Shown here piece after piece: positions 1-12,687 of a stretch of DNA of 60,158 nt. The position numbers were made by a program, and so were the translations under genes. The notes below the pieces were generated by a model. It was not told the origin of the DNA and ran no database searches. It saw nothing but the letters and a program-made list of their open reading frames with translations. Numbering within the stretch: the stretch's first letter is position 1; every line of letters starts with the position of its first letter. The DNA is from Ichthyophthirius multifiliis (lineage: Eukaryota; Ciliophora; Oligohymenophorea; Hymenostomatida), in the NCBI RefSeq assembly GCF_000220395.1, contig NW_004086884.1, forward strand, positions 1-60,158, given 5' to 3'.

Positions 1-659
1 TCCTACATATAAATAATTTTAATATAAAGTTTCTTATTTATATAAATAATTTATAACGTATTAATCTTATTTTTGATCAGAATAAAAATATTTTTATTTA
101 ATATTGGATACTATTTATTTTAAATAATTTTTTTAATCTTAAAATATGTCAAAAAATAAAAAATAATATATAATAATAATAACAATTTTAAATAGAATCA
201 TTTATATTAATTAGTTTATCACTTTAATTAAGCATATTTTTCAAAAGAAATATAAATATTATTTTATTTAATATATTCTTAATATCGTTAATTTTTTTTT
301 TATTTAAATATTAATTATGATTTAATTAAATTTATTTTAAATAAAATATCTTTATTTTATATTTAATAATTTTAATAAATTTGAATTGATTTCAACAAAA
401 AAATTATTAGAGATAATAATATGAGAAAAAAAAAAAAGATTATTAAAAGTATAAATTTATAAATCTGATAAATACATATCAGTTTAAATACTTGGCAATA
501 ATTAAATTAGAAATTAAATATAAAAAAAATCATATTTAATGTTATAAATTGACATTATTTTTTACTTTTAATTTAATTAGAATAATTTATAGTATATTTC
601 TCCATAATTTTGTATTTTTAATTTCTTTTATAAAAATAATATATATAATAATAGTAGTA
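1..659. other. Intergenic, upstream of AGC kinase
   Basis: Very AT-rich sequence with no reading frame that looks coding on either strand; composition is plain A/T with no codon texture. No C4A2-type telomere repeat occurs at the left edge, so the window does not begin at a chromosome end. It contains a 19-nt string (around 384-402) that recurs at about 51302. Confidence 0.6.
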
Positions 660-1530
660 ATGGGTAATTTAGTTTGTTTAAAAGAAGAAAGTACACAAAT
701 AAGTAGAAATACATCAAACAACAAATTAAATATGTCTAATATATCTAAATATTAAAACCAATGCGAGTAAATACAATTTTAACAAAATGAAGCAATATGT
801 ATAGCACAAAGATAATAGGATTAAAAGAAAATTTCAATAAATGATTTTTAAATACTTTAAGTATAAAAACTAAATAAAAATAAATATAACAAAAAAAAAT
901 GATAGTTATTAGGTGAAGGATCGTTTGGGAAAGTATTATTAGTTGAAAAAACTGATAAAAGTATAAACAAAAAAATATATAAAAATTAAGAAAAAAAAAA
1001 AATAGAAAAATTATTTGCAATGAAAGTATTAAGAAAGTAAGAAATTTAAAAAACTAACTCATAATTTAGCACATAACAAGAAAGGGATATATTAGTGAAA
1101 ATGAAATGTCCATTTATAGTAAAAATACATTACGCATTTTAGACACCATAGAAATTATATATAGTAATGGATTTTATGATAGGAGGAGAATTTTATTATT
1201 TATTAAAAAAATCTCCTTTATTTAATGAAGAACATACAGTTTTTTATTCGGCGCAAATTTTGTTAGGAATAGAAGCATTACATTAAAATCTTATTATACA
1301 TAGAGATTTAAAACCATCAAATATATTAATTGATTAATATGGTAATATAAAATTGGCAGATTTTGGACTATCTAAATTAGGGATAAAAAGTAAATTATTT
1401 TATACTTTTTTTTAATTTATTTTATAATTAAATAATTTTAGATAATTAAAAAACACATAGCTTATGTGGTACTCCCGAATATATAGCGCCGGAAGTATTA
1501 TTAGGTTTATCTAAAATATATAAATATAAA

Positions 1531-1590
<60 letters not shown>

Positions 1591-2241
1591 TTTATATTTA
1601 TTATAAAAAGATGATGGACATGATTAAATGGTTGATTATTGGAGTTTAGGTGCTATTATATATGAAGCGTTAATAGGAAAGTAACCTTTTTACAATAAAG
1701 ATAAAATTAAAATGCTTAAAGATAGGATTTTAAAAAAAGTAGAAATAGAAAAACCTTTAAGTGAATAGGCAATAGATATAATCTAAGGTTTATTAAATAC
1801 TAATGTAATATAATTTTATATAAAATAAATGAAATGAGTTTAAATTTATTTAATATTAAATAAAAGCCAAATGAAAGATTAGGTAAAAATGGAATTTAGG
1901 AAATAAAATAGCATCCTTTTTATGCAAATATTGAATGGGATAAATTAAATAATAGGGAAATTTAGCCACCTTTCAAGCCCATTATTTAAAGCAAATATGA
2001 TTTAAAATATTTTTCTAAAGTTATATATTATATTTTTATTTAAATATTATTACTTTTTATAATAAGTAATTCACGGGATAAAAAATTAAGGAAACTCCTA
2101 TAGATTATAAAGCAAATAAAGATTTAGGGCATTTTCCTTTATTTGATTATTATAAGTATTTTTATTTTTTTTAATATTAATATAATAATTTATATTTCGT
2201 TTTTTATTAGTTCAGATAATTAATAGTCAATTAAAATTTGA
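660..2241 (+). CDS. AGC-family Ser/Thr protein kinase, predicted N-acylated
   Basis: Read with TAA/TAG=Gln this is a complete protein kinase of the AGC (PKA/S6K/AKT-like) group. Visible motifs in order: Gly loop GEGSFGKV, the ATP lysine in AMKVLRK, HRDLKPSN catalytic loop, ADFGLSKL, activation segment LCGTPEYIAPE, and VDYWSLGA. A C-terminal tail carries FTGQKIKETP (turn-motif region) and a hydrophobic motif FPLFDYY in which an acidic residue stands where AGC kinases usually have the phosphorylated Ser/Thr. The start MGNLVC fits N-myristoylation plus a nearby cysteine for palmitoylation, suggesting membrane attachment (inference). About six short introns are needed, e.g. 861-905, 1390-1441, 1505-1610 (holding a long TA microsatellite) and 2156-2210. 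The ends of all conserved blocks join in frame across them. Stop TGA at 2239-2241. Confidence 0.85.
1530..1586. repeat. (TA)n microsatellite inside AGC-kinase intron
   Basis: About 27 TA units wholly within the intron 1505-1610, which splits the codon between VLLG and DGHDQ of the kinase domain. Confidence 0.85.
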
Positions 2242-2350
2242 ATAAAAAAAACTATTTAATTTCAAAATTTAATAATAATTTAAGTTATGTTTTATAAATA
2301 TTTTATTTTTTATTTAGTTATAAATATTAATTTTTAACATTTTATATTAG

Positions 2351-2908
2351 ATGAAAACTTTTTTTTTTAATAATTAAGTAAATTAAATGAATTTTTATTA
2401 TTTATAAATAAAATATTTTAAAAATACTATTAATATACAAGGAAAATAGGCCATAAAGTGCTAAAATATTTTATTAAAACAGTCAAATTTTAAAAAAATA
2501 ATAGAATTTTAGTCCTAAAAAGCAAATATAAGTTAAAAACATTAGATTTTTAATGAATAATAGAAGTTTTCCAAAAAGAATAAATGCAGAAAAGTATATA
2601 AAAATGCATTATTAAATAAATGCTAATTATCTGAATATTTTTTGATTAAATGCATATTTAATTTATATTATTTTATTATATTTTAGTAATTATTTTAACA
2701 ACACTTTTGAATATGAAAAAATAATACCGAAGAAAATACAAGACGATAAAGAAAAACTATATTAAGAAAGTCTATATTTAAAAAATTAAAATAATTAATT
2801 AAATTAAGAGAATATTTAATTAAAAACAAGAATACTCGCATTAGAAGTATTTTTATATTAATAAAAAAAAAATTATAATAAAGAATAACATAATAAAAAA
2901 AACATTAA

Positions 2909-2958
<50 letters not shown>

Positions 2959-4317
2959 TATATGTAATTATATATATATTTATTTTTGTAATATTTATTA
3001 TAAAAATATATACAAAATTTTATTTATTAAAAAGAAAAATATGAAAATTTATTTATCTATCAAAATAAATATTAAATTATAATATAGAGTCAAATTTAAA
3101 GAACAACGTAGGATATATAATAAAAAAAATAGAAAATAGTAAAAATTATTATATATATATATAATAAGCAAATTTTTAAATAAAGTAAAGTACATTGATT
3201 TTGAATTTAAAAAAAGAGTTAAAAGAAACTTAATATTAATTGAGAGAAAAAACAGAATAAACAGAATAATTAAAAAAGTCAATTAAATAAACTAAAATTA
3301 ATGAATTAGAAATTGAAAATAAATTATTTTTTGATGAAAATATAAGACTTAAAAGTATTTTGGATGAAAAGATTTTAGAAATGTAATTTAATTATAATTA
3401 TATCTTAATACATATATATATATATAATGAAGTGAATAATTCTAAAATAAAGATACTATTGTATAATAATTATTAGCTAAAAATAAATAATAATAAGAAG
3501 AAAATAATAATTTAGAAAATCAATATTATACATTATAAGTAAATTAAAAAATTTAAAACAAATAAATAATAATTTTATTTAAATATTATATTTATATAAG
3601 AAAGTTTATTTTGAATAAAATGAAAATAATCAAAAAAAAATAAAAGAAATAAAAAAAAGATATATAATAGAAGAAAAAAATTAAATAAAATAAAAAGATG
3701 AAGAAAAATTTAATAAATAAGTAGAAGATTATAGGTAAAAAATAAAAATATAAATTTTTAAAAAAATAAAAAAGTAAATATGGACACGATAATAAATTTT
3801 TAAAAGAATAAATATTAAAAAAAAACAAAATAATATATGAATTAGAAGCATAAATATAACAAAATATAGACTAATTTAATTACAATTTAAATATATAAAA
3901 AGAATAAAACCAATTATTATAATAAGAATTATAAAAAGAAATAAAAAATAATAAAATATTAAAAAAATAAACTAATTAAAGCAAATAATAAATAACACAA
4001 ATATAAAATAATAAACAAAAAAAAAGTAGTGGCTTTAAAAAGGAAGAAAAACAATAAAATTCATAAAATTCTTCATATACAAAATATTAAAATAAATCAT
4101 AATCTTCTTTAAAAAGATAAAGAGTTGAAGTTGTAAATTTAGATTAAATAAAAATATTCGGAGACTAAATAAATTATACTTTTCGGTAAAAAGGCTATGA
4201 TTGGAATGATATAGTTGATTTAACGTTTAAAGATATAAATGATTTTACTGATTTAAAGACATTAAAAAATAAACTAATGAAGTAAAAAATATATATAGAT
4301 ATATATATTTAATAAAA

Positions 4318-4350
<33 letters not shown>

Positions 4351-5121
4351 TTATATATTTATATATTTATATATTTATATATTACTTTTTTACATATTTT
4401 TTTTTTATTATTATTAGATAACCTTTTTGTATAGAAGATGAGTAAATAGCTCTTTTTATGGCTAGATATTGTATTGAAAATGATACATATGGAAATTGGA
4501 CTTTTCTTGATTTCAATAAAAAGAGCAATAATAATATTATAAAAAGTATTTTAAGGTAAATTATTGGACCTTATACTTTGCTTAGTTAAGAATAGGCTTT
4601 ATAAATTTTTTAATCAATATAATTTGTACTATATCATTATTTTCTTATATAATAAATTTTAATTATTTTATATTAAAAATTAATTTATTTTATTTTATAG
4701 ATTGTTTAGAGTAAAAATAACATTTTAAAGGGTTTCTTATAGGATTTTGCTAATAGCAAATAATATATAAGCAGATTATAATTATAAAATCTTATCAATT
4801 TTTGCGAAATCGAAATGAATAAATAACAATATGACTATATTTTTACTTGTCTTGTTTAATATTCTCCATAAATAGATTAGCTTGATTTTATGAAGATTTT
4901 TGAAATTTTCGATTATAATAGTACCTTACCTATTTGTTATTATTATAATGAAGAAAATTATAAAAATTTGTTGTTAATTGGAAATTAAAATAATTTACTT
5001 TCTTTAGATAATATACATAATACTTAAATTGAATCAGTATTATTATTTTTTTAAATATTATTTTATATAATTTATTTTATAGCAATTATCCTTAATTTCT
5101 AATAGAAATACTGATTCTTGA
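2351..5121 (+). CDS. Coiled-coil protein with EF-hand-like C-terminal region
   Basis: No named family recognised. Starts MKTFFFNNQ, with an intron of about 70 nt right after, then ENRPQSAKIFYQNSQ. The middle (about 2700-4100) is long Lys/Glu/Gln/Asn-rich coiled coil (ELKETQYQLREKTEQ, LEIENKLFFDENIRLKS). The last third is globular: IFGDQINYTFRQKGYDWNDI, QPFCIEDEQIALFMARYCIE, then LQNLINFCEIEMNKQQYDYI followed by DQLDFMKIFEIF, which has the helix-loop-helix spacing of a degenerate EF-hand pair. Similar coiled-coil plus EF-like proteins are common in ciliates, but I cannot name an orthologue. At least six introns are needed, including TA-rich ones at about 2915-3030 and 4290-4410. Ends NRNTDS then TGA. 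It lies 110 bp after the AGC kinase on the same strand. Confidence 0.6.
2912..2951. repeat. (TA)n microsatellite within the coiled-coil gene, intronic
   Basis: Perfect TA run between two coiled-coil coding blocks; the flanking block frames change across it, as expected of an intron. Confidence 0.7.
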
Positions 5122-5593
5122 AATGATTTATTATTTATTTTTTTTAATTAATTTTAATATGAAATATAATAATTATTTATTATTAATAATAAAAATTAAA
5201 AATTTATAGATAATTTTTTTATTATTTATTTCTAATTTCAAAAAAAAAAAAAAAAAAAAAAAATTAATTTTAAAATATTATAAATATTTATTTAAAAATA
5301 TTTAAATTTGTATTTTAATAAAGTTATAAAAAAACAAATTTAAATATAAATTTAAAAATAATTCAATTAAAATATAAAAAAAATAATAATAATTTTTTTT
5401 TTTTTATAAATAGGATTTCATATTCGTATAAATATAACTAAAAGGAAAAAATTCTAAGAAAAATAAAAATAAAAATAAAAATAAAAATAAAAATTAATAA
5501 CACAAAAAATAAAAATCAAATAAGTTAAATATTATTATAAAGTATTATTTTTTATTTAAATTTTAAAAAGTTAAAATAATATAAACAAAAAAC

Positions 5594-6612
5594 ATGGGTA
5601 CTTGCTGTTCTTAAGAATATAAAATAAATGAAAAAAACATAAACTTTGAAATAATAAACACAAAAGAATTTCAATAAAATGATGAATAGCATTCGATTTT
5701 ATTATAAAGTAGTTAAACGGGGAACCATTCTTAAATATAAATTCAATTATCATATGACTTTGATGACTTTAAAAAGGAGAGTTTTTACGGAGAAAATGCG
5801 GTAAAAAAATAAAGGTAAAAACAAAATAATATTTTAAAATTAAAAAATAAAATTTAATTCAACCATAATTAAAATTATAGCTTCTAAATTATAGATAAGA
5901 TTCATAATAGATAGATACTTAATAAAAGTAATAATAAATATTTAAAAATAAACAAAAATATATAAAATTAGATAAGAGAGTAAAAGAATCTTAGAAAATA
6001 TAGAAAACTAATAACCAATTATAACGATTAAAAGTGATTAGGAAGTTGAAAAAGAACTAGAAGAAAATAAAAAATAATAATAAGAAGAAATCTTGAAATA
6101 ATAATAAATATAATAAGAATTAGAAAAATAAAAATAAATCGATCTTTAGAAAAAATTAGAAGACGAATAATAATAAATCAAAGAAAATTTATTGTAATTA
6201 TAAAAAGAGCAAGAATTAAAATAAAAATAATAGTAATTTTTTTAAGCAAATTCACAATAATAATAATATGATTAAGATGCTCTATAATAATAATAAATTG
6301 ACAAATTTAAACCTAATGAAATATATATAAAAAAAAAAATACCTGAATATATGTAAAGTATAAATAGAGATAGCAATAATGAAATATCAGATATTTTATC
6401 TAATTATAGTATAGATAGCCCTAAATCTATAATAAAAAGACGCGATTTTAACAGTTAATAATCTGATAATGATACATAATAAAGCAAATGCATAAAAAAA
6501 GTCAGATTTAAAGAAAGTAACTTTAAAAAATAATCTAAAAAAGCAAAATGGGTATAAAAAAATATATATTTCATATATCTTTTATTTATTTTTTTAATTA
6601 AAAATATAGTGA
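5594..6612 (+). CDS. Small dually acylated coiled-coil protein (MGTCC start)
   Basis: N-terminus MGTCCSQEYK is a textbook N-myristoylation (Gly2) plus palmitoylation (Cys4, Cys5) signal, so the product is probably membrane-anchored. The N-terminal exon continues with SYDFDDFKKESFYGENAV. After an intron of about 65 nt (5815-5880) comes a Gln/Glu/Lys coiled coil (EVEKELEENKKQQQEE), then a Ser/Asp-rich tail (DILSNYSIDSPKSIIKRR, KKVRFKESNFKK). Most glutamines are TAA, which is why no open frame is visible under the standard code. The final intron (about 6552-6609) places TGA directly at the exon junction. No catalytic domain is seen. It could be a ciliary or cortical membrane scaffold, but that is only a guess from the anchor. 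Confidence 0.6.
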
Positions 6613-6942
6613 GAATTATAAAAAAGAATAAAATAAAAAGTAAAGAAAAAAAAAAAAAAAATATTAATATTTTATTTTGTATTTTATTTTTATAATATGT
6701 ATTTTTATTTATTTTATAAAATCATTAATTTTCTTTTTCAATTAATATTTATATTAATAAAAATTACCACATTAAAAATATTTATTAAGTAGTTTTTTAA
6801 ATATGAAAAATTTATTTTATTTAATAATGTATTTTTTTTTATTTTTTGCAAAAAACTTAAAATAGATTTATTTAATTTTAATATTTTTAAAAAATAAACA
6901 AGTTAAAGTAAAATTCAAATACTAATTAAATATTAAAAGAAT

Positions 6943-7365
6943 TCAAACGCTTTTTTAATTTTATTAATTAGAAATTTAGCATTATACTTAATCTTCATTT
7001 AATTCATATGATTCTTCATTAATTATTATTTAACTTGTAATAATTTTACATTTTTTAGCCTTTATTAATGTATTAATATTTTTAATTCATTTATAAAATA
7101 TTTTTATTTACATATGCTAATAAATACTAAACAATAATTAAAAAAATTAATATCGAAAATACTGCTAAAAAAGTCATAGTAATAAATTTAACATAATGTG
7201 GATTAAATTATTCTATAATTATTTATAATATTAAATTTTATATTATTCACTTATATTTATTTTTTACATTCTATATCATCTAATTTATTTTAAAATAGAT
7301 TTTGTCCAATTTAATTTAAAAAAACTTTATGAATATCTTTTTTTTGGGATTATTATTTTTATTCA
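6943..7365 (-). CDS. Small single-pass membrane protein, hypothetical
   Basis: A small multi-exon gene hidden in what otherwise looks like spacer. After splicing two introns (about 50-55 nt each) the exons join into DIHKVFLNQIGQNLFQNKLD, DDIEQQFNPHYVKF, then one strong hydrophobic helix (ITMTFLAVFSILIFLIIVQY, followed by LLAYAKKCK). A polar cytosolic-type tail NEESYELNEDQVQCQISNQQ ends in TGA (6943-6945). Basic residues after the helix and an acidic/Gln tail suggest Nout-Cin or a tail-proximal anchor. The true start is not established: no clear ATG lies in the first exon I can read, so another upstream exon is likely. No family recognised. Confidence 0.45.
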
Positions 7366-7592
7366 AAGTAACATATTAATTTAATTTGCTATTTTAATAT
7401 TATATATTTAATATAGGTTCATTTATTTGACATAATATAGTTTATAAAATAAGCTAAACTATTAAAATTTATTTATTTCTTAAAAATATTATTTTTGTTA
7501 CATGTTATTATTTTTATAAGATATTAGTTTCTTTTCATTTTTTTAAATTTTATTTATATCTTTTAGTTTTTTTAAAAAAATATAATTTATAA

Positions 7593-7628
<36 letters not shown>

Positions 7629-8118
7629 TAATTTGGAATAATGAATAATTATAATTTTATGTTGTTCTATACTTAAATAGAAGTATTAAAATTAAAAAAA
7701 GAAATTAAATATATTAAAATTAAAGTAAACTTAATAATATTCTATAAATTAAATATTTATTATATTAATTAAATATTGATTTCATTTTTTTTTAATTCAT
7801 TAAATAATATTTGAAATCATTAATTTATTTTAAAAATAATTTATTTATTTATTTTTTTAACGATTTTATTTTTATTTATTGAATCACTATTTCTATTAAT
7901 ATAAAATTAAAATTTTTATAACAATATTATTTCATACTTTAAAAAATAAATAAAAAAAATGATAATACATTAATTTTAATATTGTTTAGATTTAAAATTT
8001 TAATATAAAAAAAATTTAAATAACAAAAAAAAAAAAAAAAAAAAAAAAAAAGAAAGAAAATAAAATAAAATAAAAAAAGAAACAAAATTAGTTAGTTAAA
8101 AAATGTATTAATAATAAA
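7366..8118. other. Spacer between divergent small membrane gene and cyclin
   Basis: No convincing frame. It includes a run of about 18 T directly followed by about 18 A (7593-7628), able to form a hairpin or act as a rigid nucleosome-excluding tract, and a second A-run near 8024-8051. It probably holds the promoters of the divergently transcribed neighbours. Confidence 0.4.
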
Positions 8119-8196
8119 ATGTTTTATGTTTACATTCTTAAATAACAAAAAACAAAAATAATAGTTAAAACTGTTATTAATGTGGAATAAGGATAT

Positions 8197-9192
8197 ATGT
8201 AAAAACTCTTTTTTTTATAATTTATATATAAATATAAAAAACATAAAATAAATTTTATAACAATAAAAAGGACAATAACTTAAAAGCATTTAAACTTAAT
8301 TAAAAAAACTACGGATATTACTTTGATTCCACTAAAATATATAATTCTTTATAAAAACAGCGTTTTCCTACAATAATAGTCTCAGAAGAATCTTATTATA
8401 TTAAGGCATTATAAAAAAATAAAAAAAATATTAAACAATATTTAAAAATTTTATATAAAAAAAAAAAGATTAGAGAAAGATTAATAAACTTTATATGGTA
8501 AATTTGTTGCAAATTATAATTATCATTAAATACAATACATTTAGCAATATAATATATGGATACAACTTTAACTAGATTAAAAAATGTTTAAATAAACTAA
8601 TATTAAAAATATGCAGCAACTTGTATAATGGTAGCAGGTAAATTTATATATAAAATAAATAAAAAAAAAACATAAATAATATATTTTATAGCTAAATCTA
8701 TCGAACTAGATATAAAAATTCCATTTATAACAAAATTAATGGCAATAGGTGAATTAGAAAAATATAGTCAACCTTATGAATTTCATTAATGTGAATCAAA
8801 TATATTAAAGCTTTTAAATTGGAATCTATAATGTACTACAGTAGTAGATTTAGTTGAGTTTTATATATGTTAAGGAATTATTTTCTCTAATGATATTTTG
8901 AATTAAAATGAATAAGAGTAAGTTTTTAGAGAAAAAAATAATAATTTTAATGGGTTTCCTTAATAAAATACATATGAATAAAAAGAAAATGCAAAATAAT
9001 TAGATTAAAAAGAAAAAAATGGATTATATGTTGCAAGAAAATATTAAAATAATAATATTTCTGAATAAAAAATTTATTAAATTTTATAAAAAATTGAAAT
9101 TGAATATATTTTATTAACAAGTTTAATTTTAGAAGGTATTATTAAAAAAAAAAAAAAAAATATAAAAATAAATATATTAAATATAATAAATT

Positions 9193-9245
<53 letters not shown>

Positions 9246-9797
9246 GATAGTTCTTTTTATTAATTTAATTGTAATAATCTTGCTGCTTCCTGTATCGGTT
9301 TTCTTAGAAATATTAATAATTTATAACCTGTTTGGAATGAATAATTAAATAGTATTGGCAATTATTTAGTAGATGAAAATTCTTTTAATGAATGCCTGAA
9401 TAAAATGCTTGTAAAATTTAAGAAATATTTTGAACCAAATCATAATTTTGACTCTTAAAATGTTATTATTAACGTATATACCTATATAAACTAAATGATA
9501 TAAATATAAAATAAAACTTAATAAGAAATGAATGAAATAATTTAATAAAATCAAGTACCTTTAAAAATATAAAATAATAATGAAATTGAGTATAACAATA
9601 ATAATACAAATAAAAATAGTATTATAGATAAAATTAATAATAAAATTAATAATAATGTTATTACTTAGAAAAATAATAAAAATTAAAATATTTAAAAAAA
9701 AGATTATAAATATATAAGTGAAAAATTAAGATAAAACTATCATAAAGAAACTTTTTTAATGAATTAAAATAAATATAAATTTATAAATTATAATTGA
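8197..9797 (+). CDS. Cyclin (cyclin N- and C-terminal domains)
   Basis: Cyclin-fold protein. The N-terminal cyclin box reads REKLI-type 'RERLINFIWQICCKLQLSL', 'NTIHLAIQYMDTTLTRL', 'YAATCIMVAAKSIELD', then 'YEFHQCESNILKLLNWNL' and 'VVDLVEFYICQGIIF'. After a TA-rich intron (about 9137-9246) the second box gives 'NCNNLAASCIGFLRNI'. These match helices 1-5 of the cyclin box, so it should bind and activate a CDK. An Asn/Gln-rich tail follows and ends in TGA. The cyclin subclass is not certain. The start is ambiguous: ATG 8197 is in frame with the box and is chosen, but the frame stays open to an earlier ATG at 8119. One intron at about 8639-8692 splits the VAAKS helix. Confidence 0.8.
9196..9245. 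repeat. (TA)n microsatellite inside cyclin intron
   Basis: TA run within the intron between LTSLILE and DSSFYQFNCNN of the cyclin. Confidence 0.8.
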
Positions 9798-9906
9798 AAT
9801 TATTATTTAATAAAAATTTAATATTCAAATCAAACAAGTTAATCAATTTATATAATTTTTTTTTTTTAATTTTAATATATAAAAGAAAAAACTCAAACAA
9901 AAATAA

Positions 9907-12487
9907 TCAATCAAGAACATATAAATCTTCTTTATTTTCATTTTATATTAAATCTTCAATATCTTCCTCTTCTTCAGATTCTTCCCAAATAACCTCATTT
10001 TTTTCACTATCTTAAATTTAGAAACCTAAAGCCATTTAATTAACTTTCTAATTAATTTCATTTAACTTATCTTAGACTTCAATAGGTAATTATTATACCT
10101 AAACTTAAGGCAAAATATCTTTAAAAAATTCTTCGAAATAATTATTAAATAGATCTTATTTATTTTAAACTTATTGACCAAAAAATTCCTAAAAACTCCA
10201 AAAAGACACAAACAAAACTGGTAAATCATAAAATTTAGCAAATTCCTTCTTTAATAAATACACTGGTTTTAATTATTATTTATAATCATAAGCATTTTCA
10301 TCTAAAAAGCAGACTAAAATATTTTTTTACATTTAAAAATTTTTAATTTTTAATTCATTAAAAAAAGCTCCGTTCTAAACCACAAATTTATCCAAAACAT
10401 TTTCATATTTAATCAAAAAAAACTCCTTTTAAATATCAAAAAGACTATTATTAAATAATTTATTTTAATCAACAATTTAAATAAAAGGACAATTAAATAA
10501 TTTCTCGCTATTTAAAAAAGGCAAATTTTTCTTAAGTTTGACCTCTAAAATATTATTTATTTAAAATAAAATCTCGAAGTCTTCCTTTTAGACAAAGAGT
10601 AGACTATTAGTATATAAAATAATATCATTTATCAGTTAATTTATTAATATTATGGCTTAATTACACATATCAATTTCCAATTTGTTTTCTTCTTTAAATT
10701 TCTGTAAATTAAATAAATAACTCCATAAAACTTTTGAGTTTAAATCTAATTTCTTGTTTAAAATTTACACTAATTTTATTCCTTTTTTATTATTTATATC
10801 TTTCTATTAATCTTCATTTAAATTTTCTAATAAAAGACTTTTTTCTTTACATTTGTATGAGTTTTATTAATACTCGAAAAAACTTTTTAAAATAGTCACA
10901 GAATTTACAAAAATAGGCTTCTATACTGCATTTAAAAGAGATATTTTGGAATATATTTCGACAAAGATTTACAAATCGACATTCCTCTTTCCGTATTTCA
11001 TAAACTCAGAGCAAAATATTTCATATATACTCTCATTTTAGACCTTGTTTTATAATAAAGACTTCAAAAAATTTCTTAAATCACCTACTTCTAGAGTTTT
11101 TCCTTCCTTTATTTGTTCCAATACTTGTTTTAAAAGTACTTCGAAGAGCTCACTTTAGTTTTCTATGTTTAGAATTTTATTACTTTTGGAAAAAAAGGTC
11201 AATATTTTTAAATAGATGTTAATTTTGGGTAATTTCTCTTCTTTTTTTTTCATTTTTTAATAAATTAGGACTAATAATGCTTCTTTTAAATAATCTTTGA
11301 TTTCGACCTTATTATTTTAGAATACAATCAAAGTCATAAAAAGTTCCATAAGAGAAAAATTTCTTAAATTAATAAAAATTTAATGTTATAAAATTTCCAA
11401 TAAATCACCCATTTAATTCACAGTTTTTGCGAATTTAAATTAAATTTTCAACAATAAGGAAATTTCATAATAATTAAAATTTTAAGGGGAAAATTCTATT
11501 AATTTTAAAATCATGTCTTGAATTAAATTTGTATTAATATTAGTATTTTTGCATTTATTCTGTATACATAAAACACTTATAAATTTAAGAATTTCAAAAG
11601 GACTACTTAATAGTATTTTTTAGGTATCTTTTTACTTTAATTAAGTAAAAATATCATCTGGTAAATAATTATCAAATGAAGATAAATTAATAATTATATT
11701 TAATTTTGTTAAAATTCTTTTAAATTCCTTTAATATAAAATTTATATATATAAATATATAAATATATAAATATATATATGTATATATTTTATTTATTACT
11801 TTTTTTTTTATATTATTTAATAAAACTAAATAACCATAATGTTGTTTTGTTTATGCTTCGTCTAAAATAATAGGCTTTTATTTAAGTATTGCGGAAGGAT
11901 CAAGTTTTTTTAAATATTTTAGTTTGTTTTAGTATTTTTATTATTCTTAAACTTTTATTTAATCAATGTTTTTTATATTATCTATCAATTTTTTAATTAA
12001 ACAAATTAATTGATTATATGCAAAAAACCTTAAAATAAAAATAATTTTTTATTTAAATATAATTAAACCTTTAATATTTAACATAGAATGCCAATAAATG
12101 CGAATTTGTATGAATATTTTTAATACTAGGAATAATATCATTAATGCTTTCAGGTCCATAAGTATTTTCCTAAGTAGCTGTTTTTGCCGATGAAGATATT
12201 TAATATAAATCTTAAAATTATTAATTATTAAGATTATCGAGTTTTTATTGAATTTTAAGTTCATTTAAATATAAATACTAAGTTTATTTATTATGATCTG
12301 TAAAAAACAGATTTTCCACAGCATTATTTATTTGCGCTTTTTTCGAATAATGTTTTGAATAAAACTCTTTTTCGAATTCTTTTTAGTTTTAATTTAATTA
12401 ATTTTCTAATTTTTGGATTGTCTTTATATCCTTTGGTATTACATTTATTTATTTACTAAAATAATATTTTCTTATACTTCTTATCAT
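9907..12487 (-). CDS. Large helical protein, possibly mitochondrial
   Basis: Long alpha-helical protein with no catalytic motif that I recognise. The N-terminus MIRSIRKYYFSKQ is rich in Arg/Lys and hydroxyl or aromatic residues without acids, typical of a mitochondrial presequence. The body consists of repeated Leu-rich helical pairs (LLLKIQFKFAKTVNQMGDLL, LRNFSLMELFMTLIVFQNNK, EVGDLRNFLKSLLQNK), reminiscent of helical-repeat organelle RNA-binding proteins such as the RAP/FASTK-like group. The C-terminal part has LVCFLDENAYDY and LKKEFAKFYDLPVLFV, which would suit a RAP-like alpha/beta module, but I cannot prove it. It ends in an acidic tail EESEEEEDIEDL. Two introns (about 12017-12057, and the TA-containing one near 11735-11820) are needed. 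Stop on the minus strand at 9907-9909. Confidence 0.55.
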
Positions 12488-12687
12488 TTTTTTTATATAT
12501 TATTTATTTATTTAATAAAACAAAAAATACTTTTTTTGTTTTTAATTTTATATTTTTAATAATTTTATATATTTTAATAAATTTATAAATCTAACATCTA
12601 TATATATATAATTTAAATAATACATAAAAAACTTTGAAAAAAATAATAAACATATTTATTTTATTTTTCTTTTTTAAAAAAAAAAAC

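Noticed and set aside
1-60. Possible telomere at the window edges
   Set aside because: No CCCCAA/TTGGGG or related repeat at either end; the right end is a coding-type AATAAG array.
549-755. Standard-code ORFs of 60-134 codons scattered through the window, many Phe/Ile/Leu-rich
   Set aside because: They are antisense or frame shadows of Lys/Asn/Gln-rich coding strands or of TA/TTA repeats. Apart from fragments that coincide with real exons they have no conserved motif.
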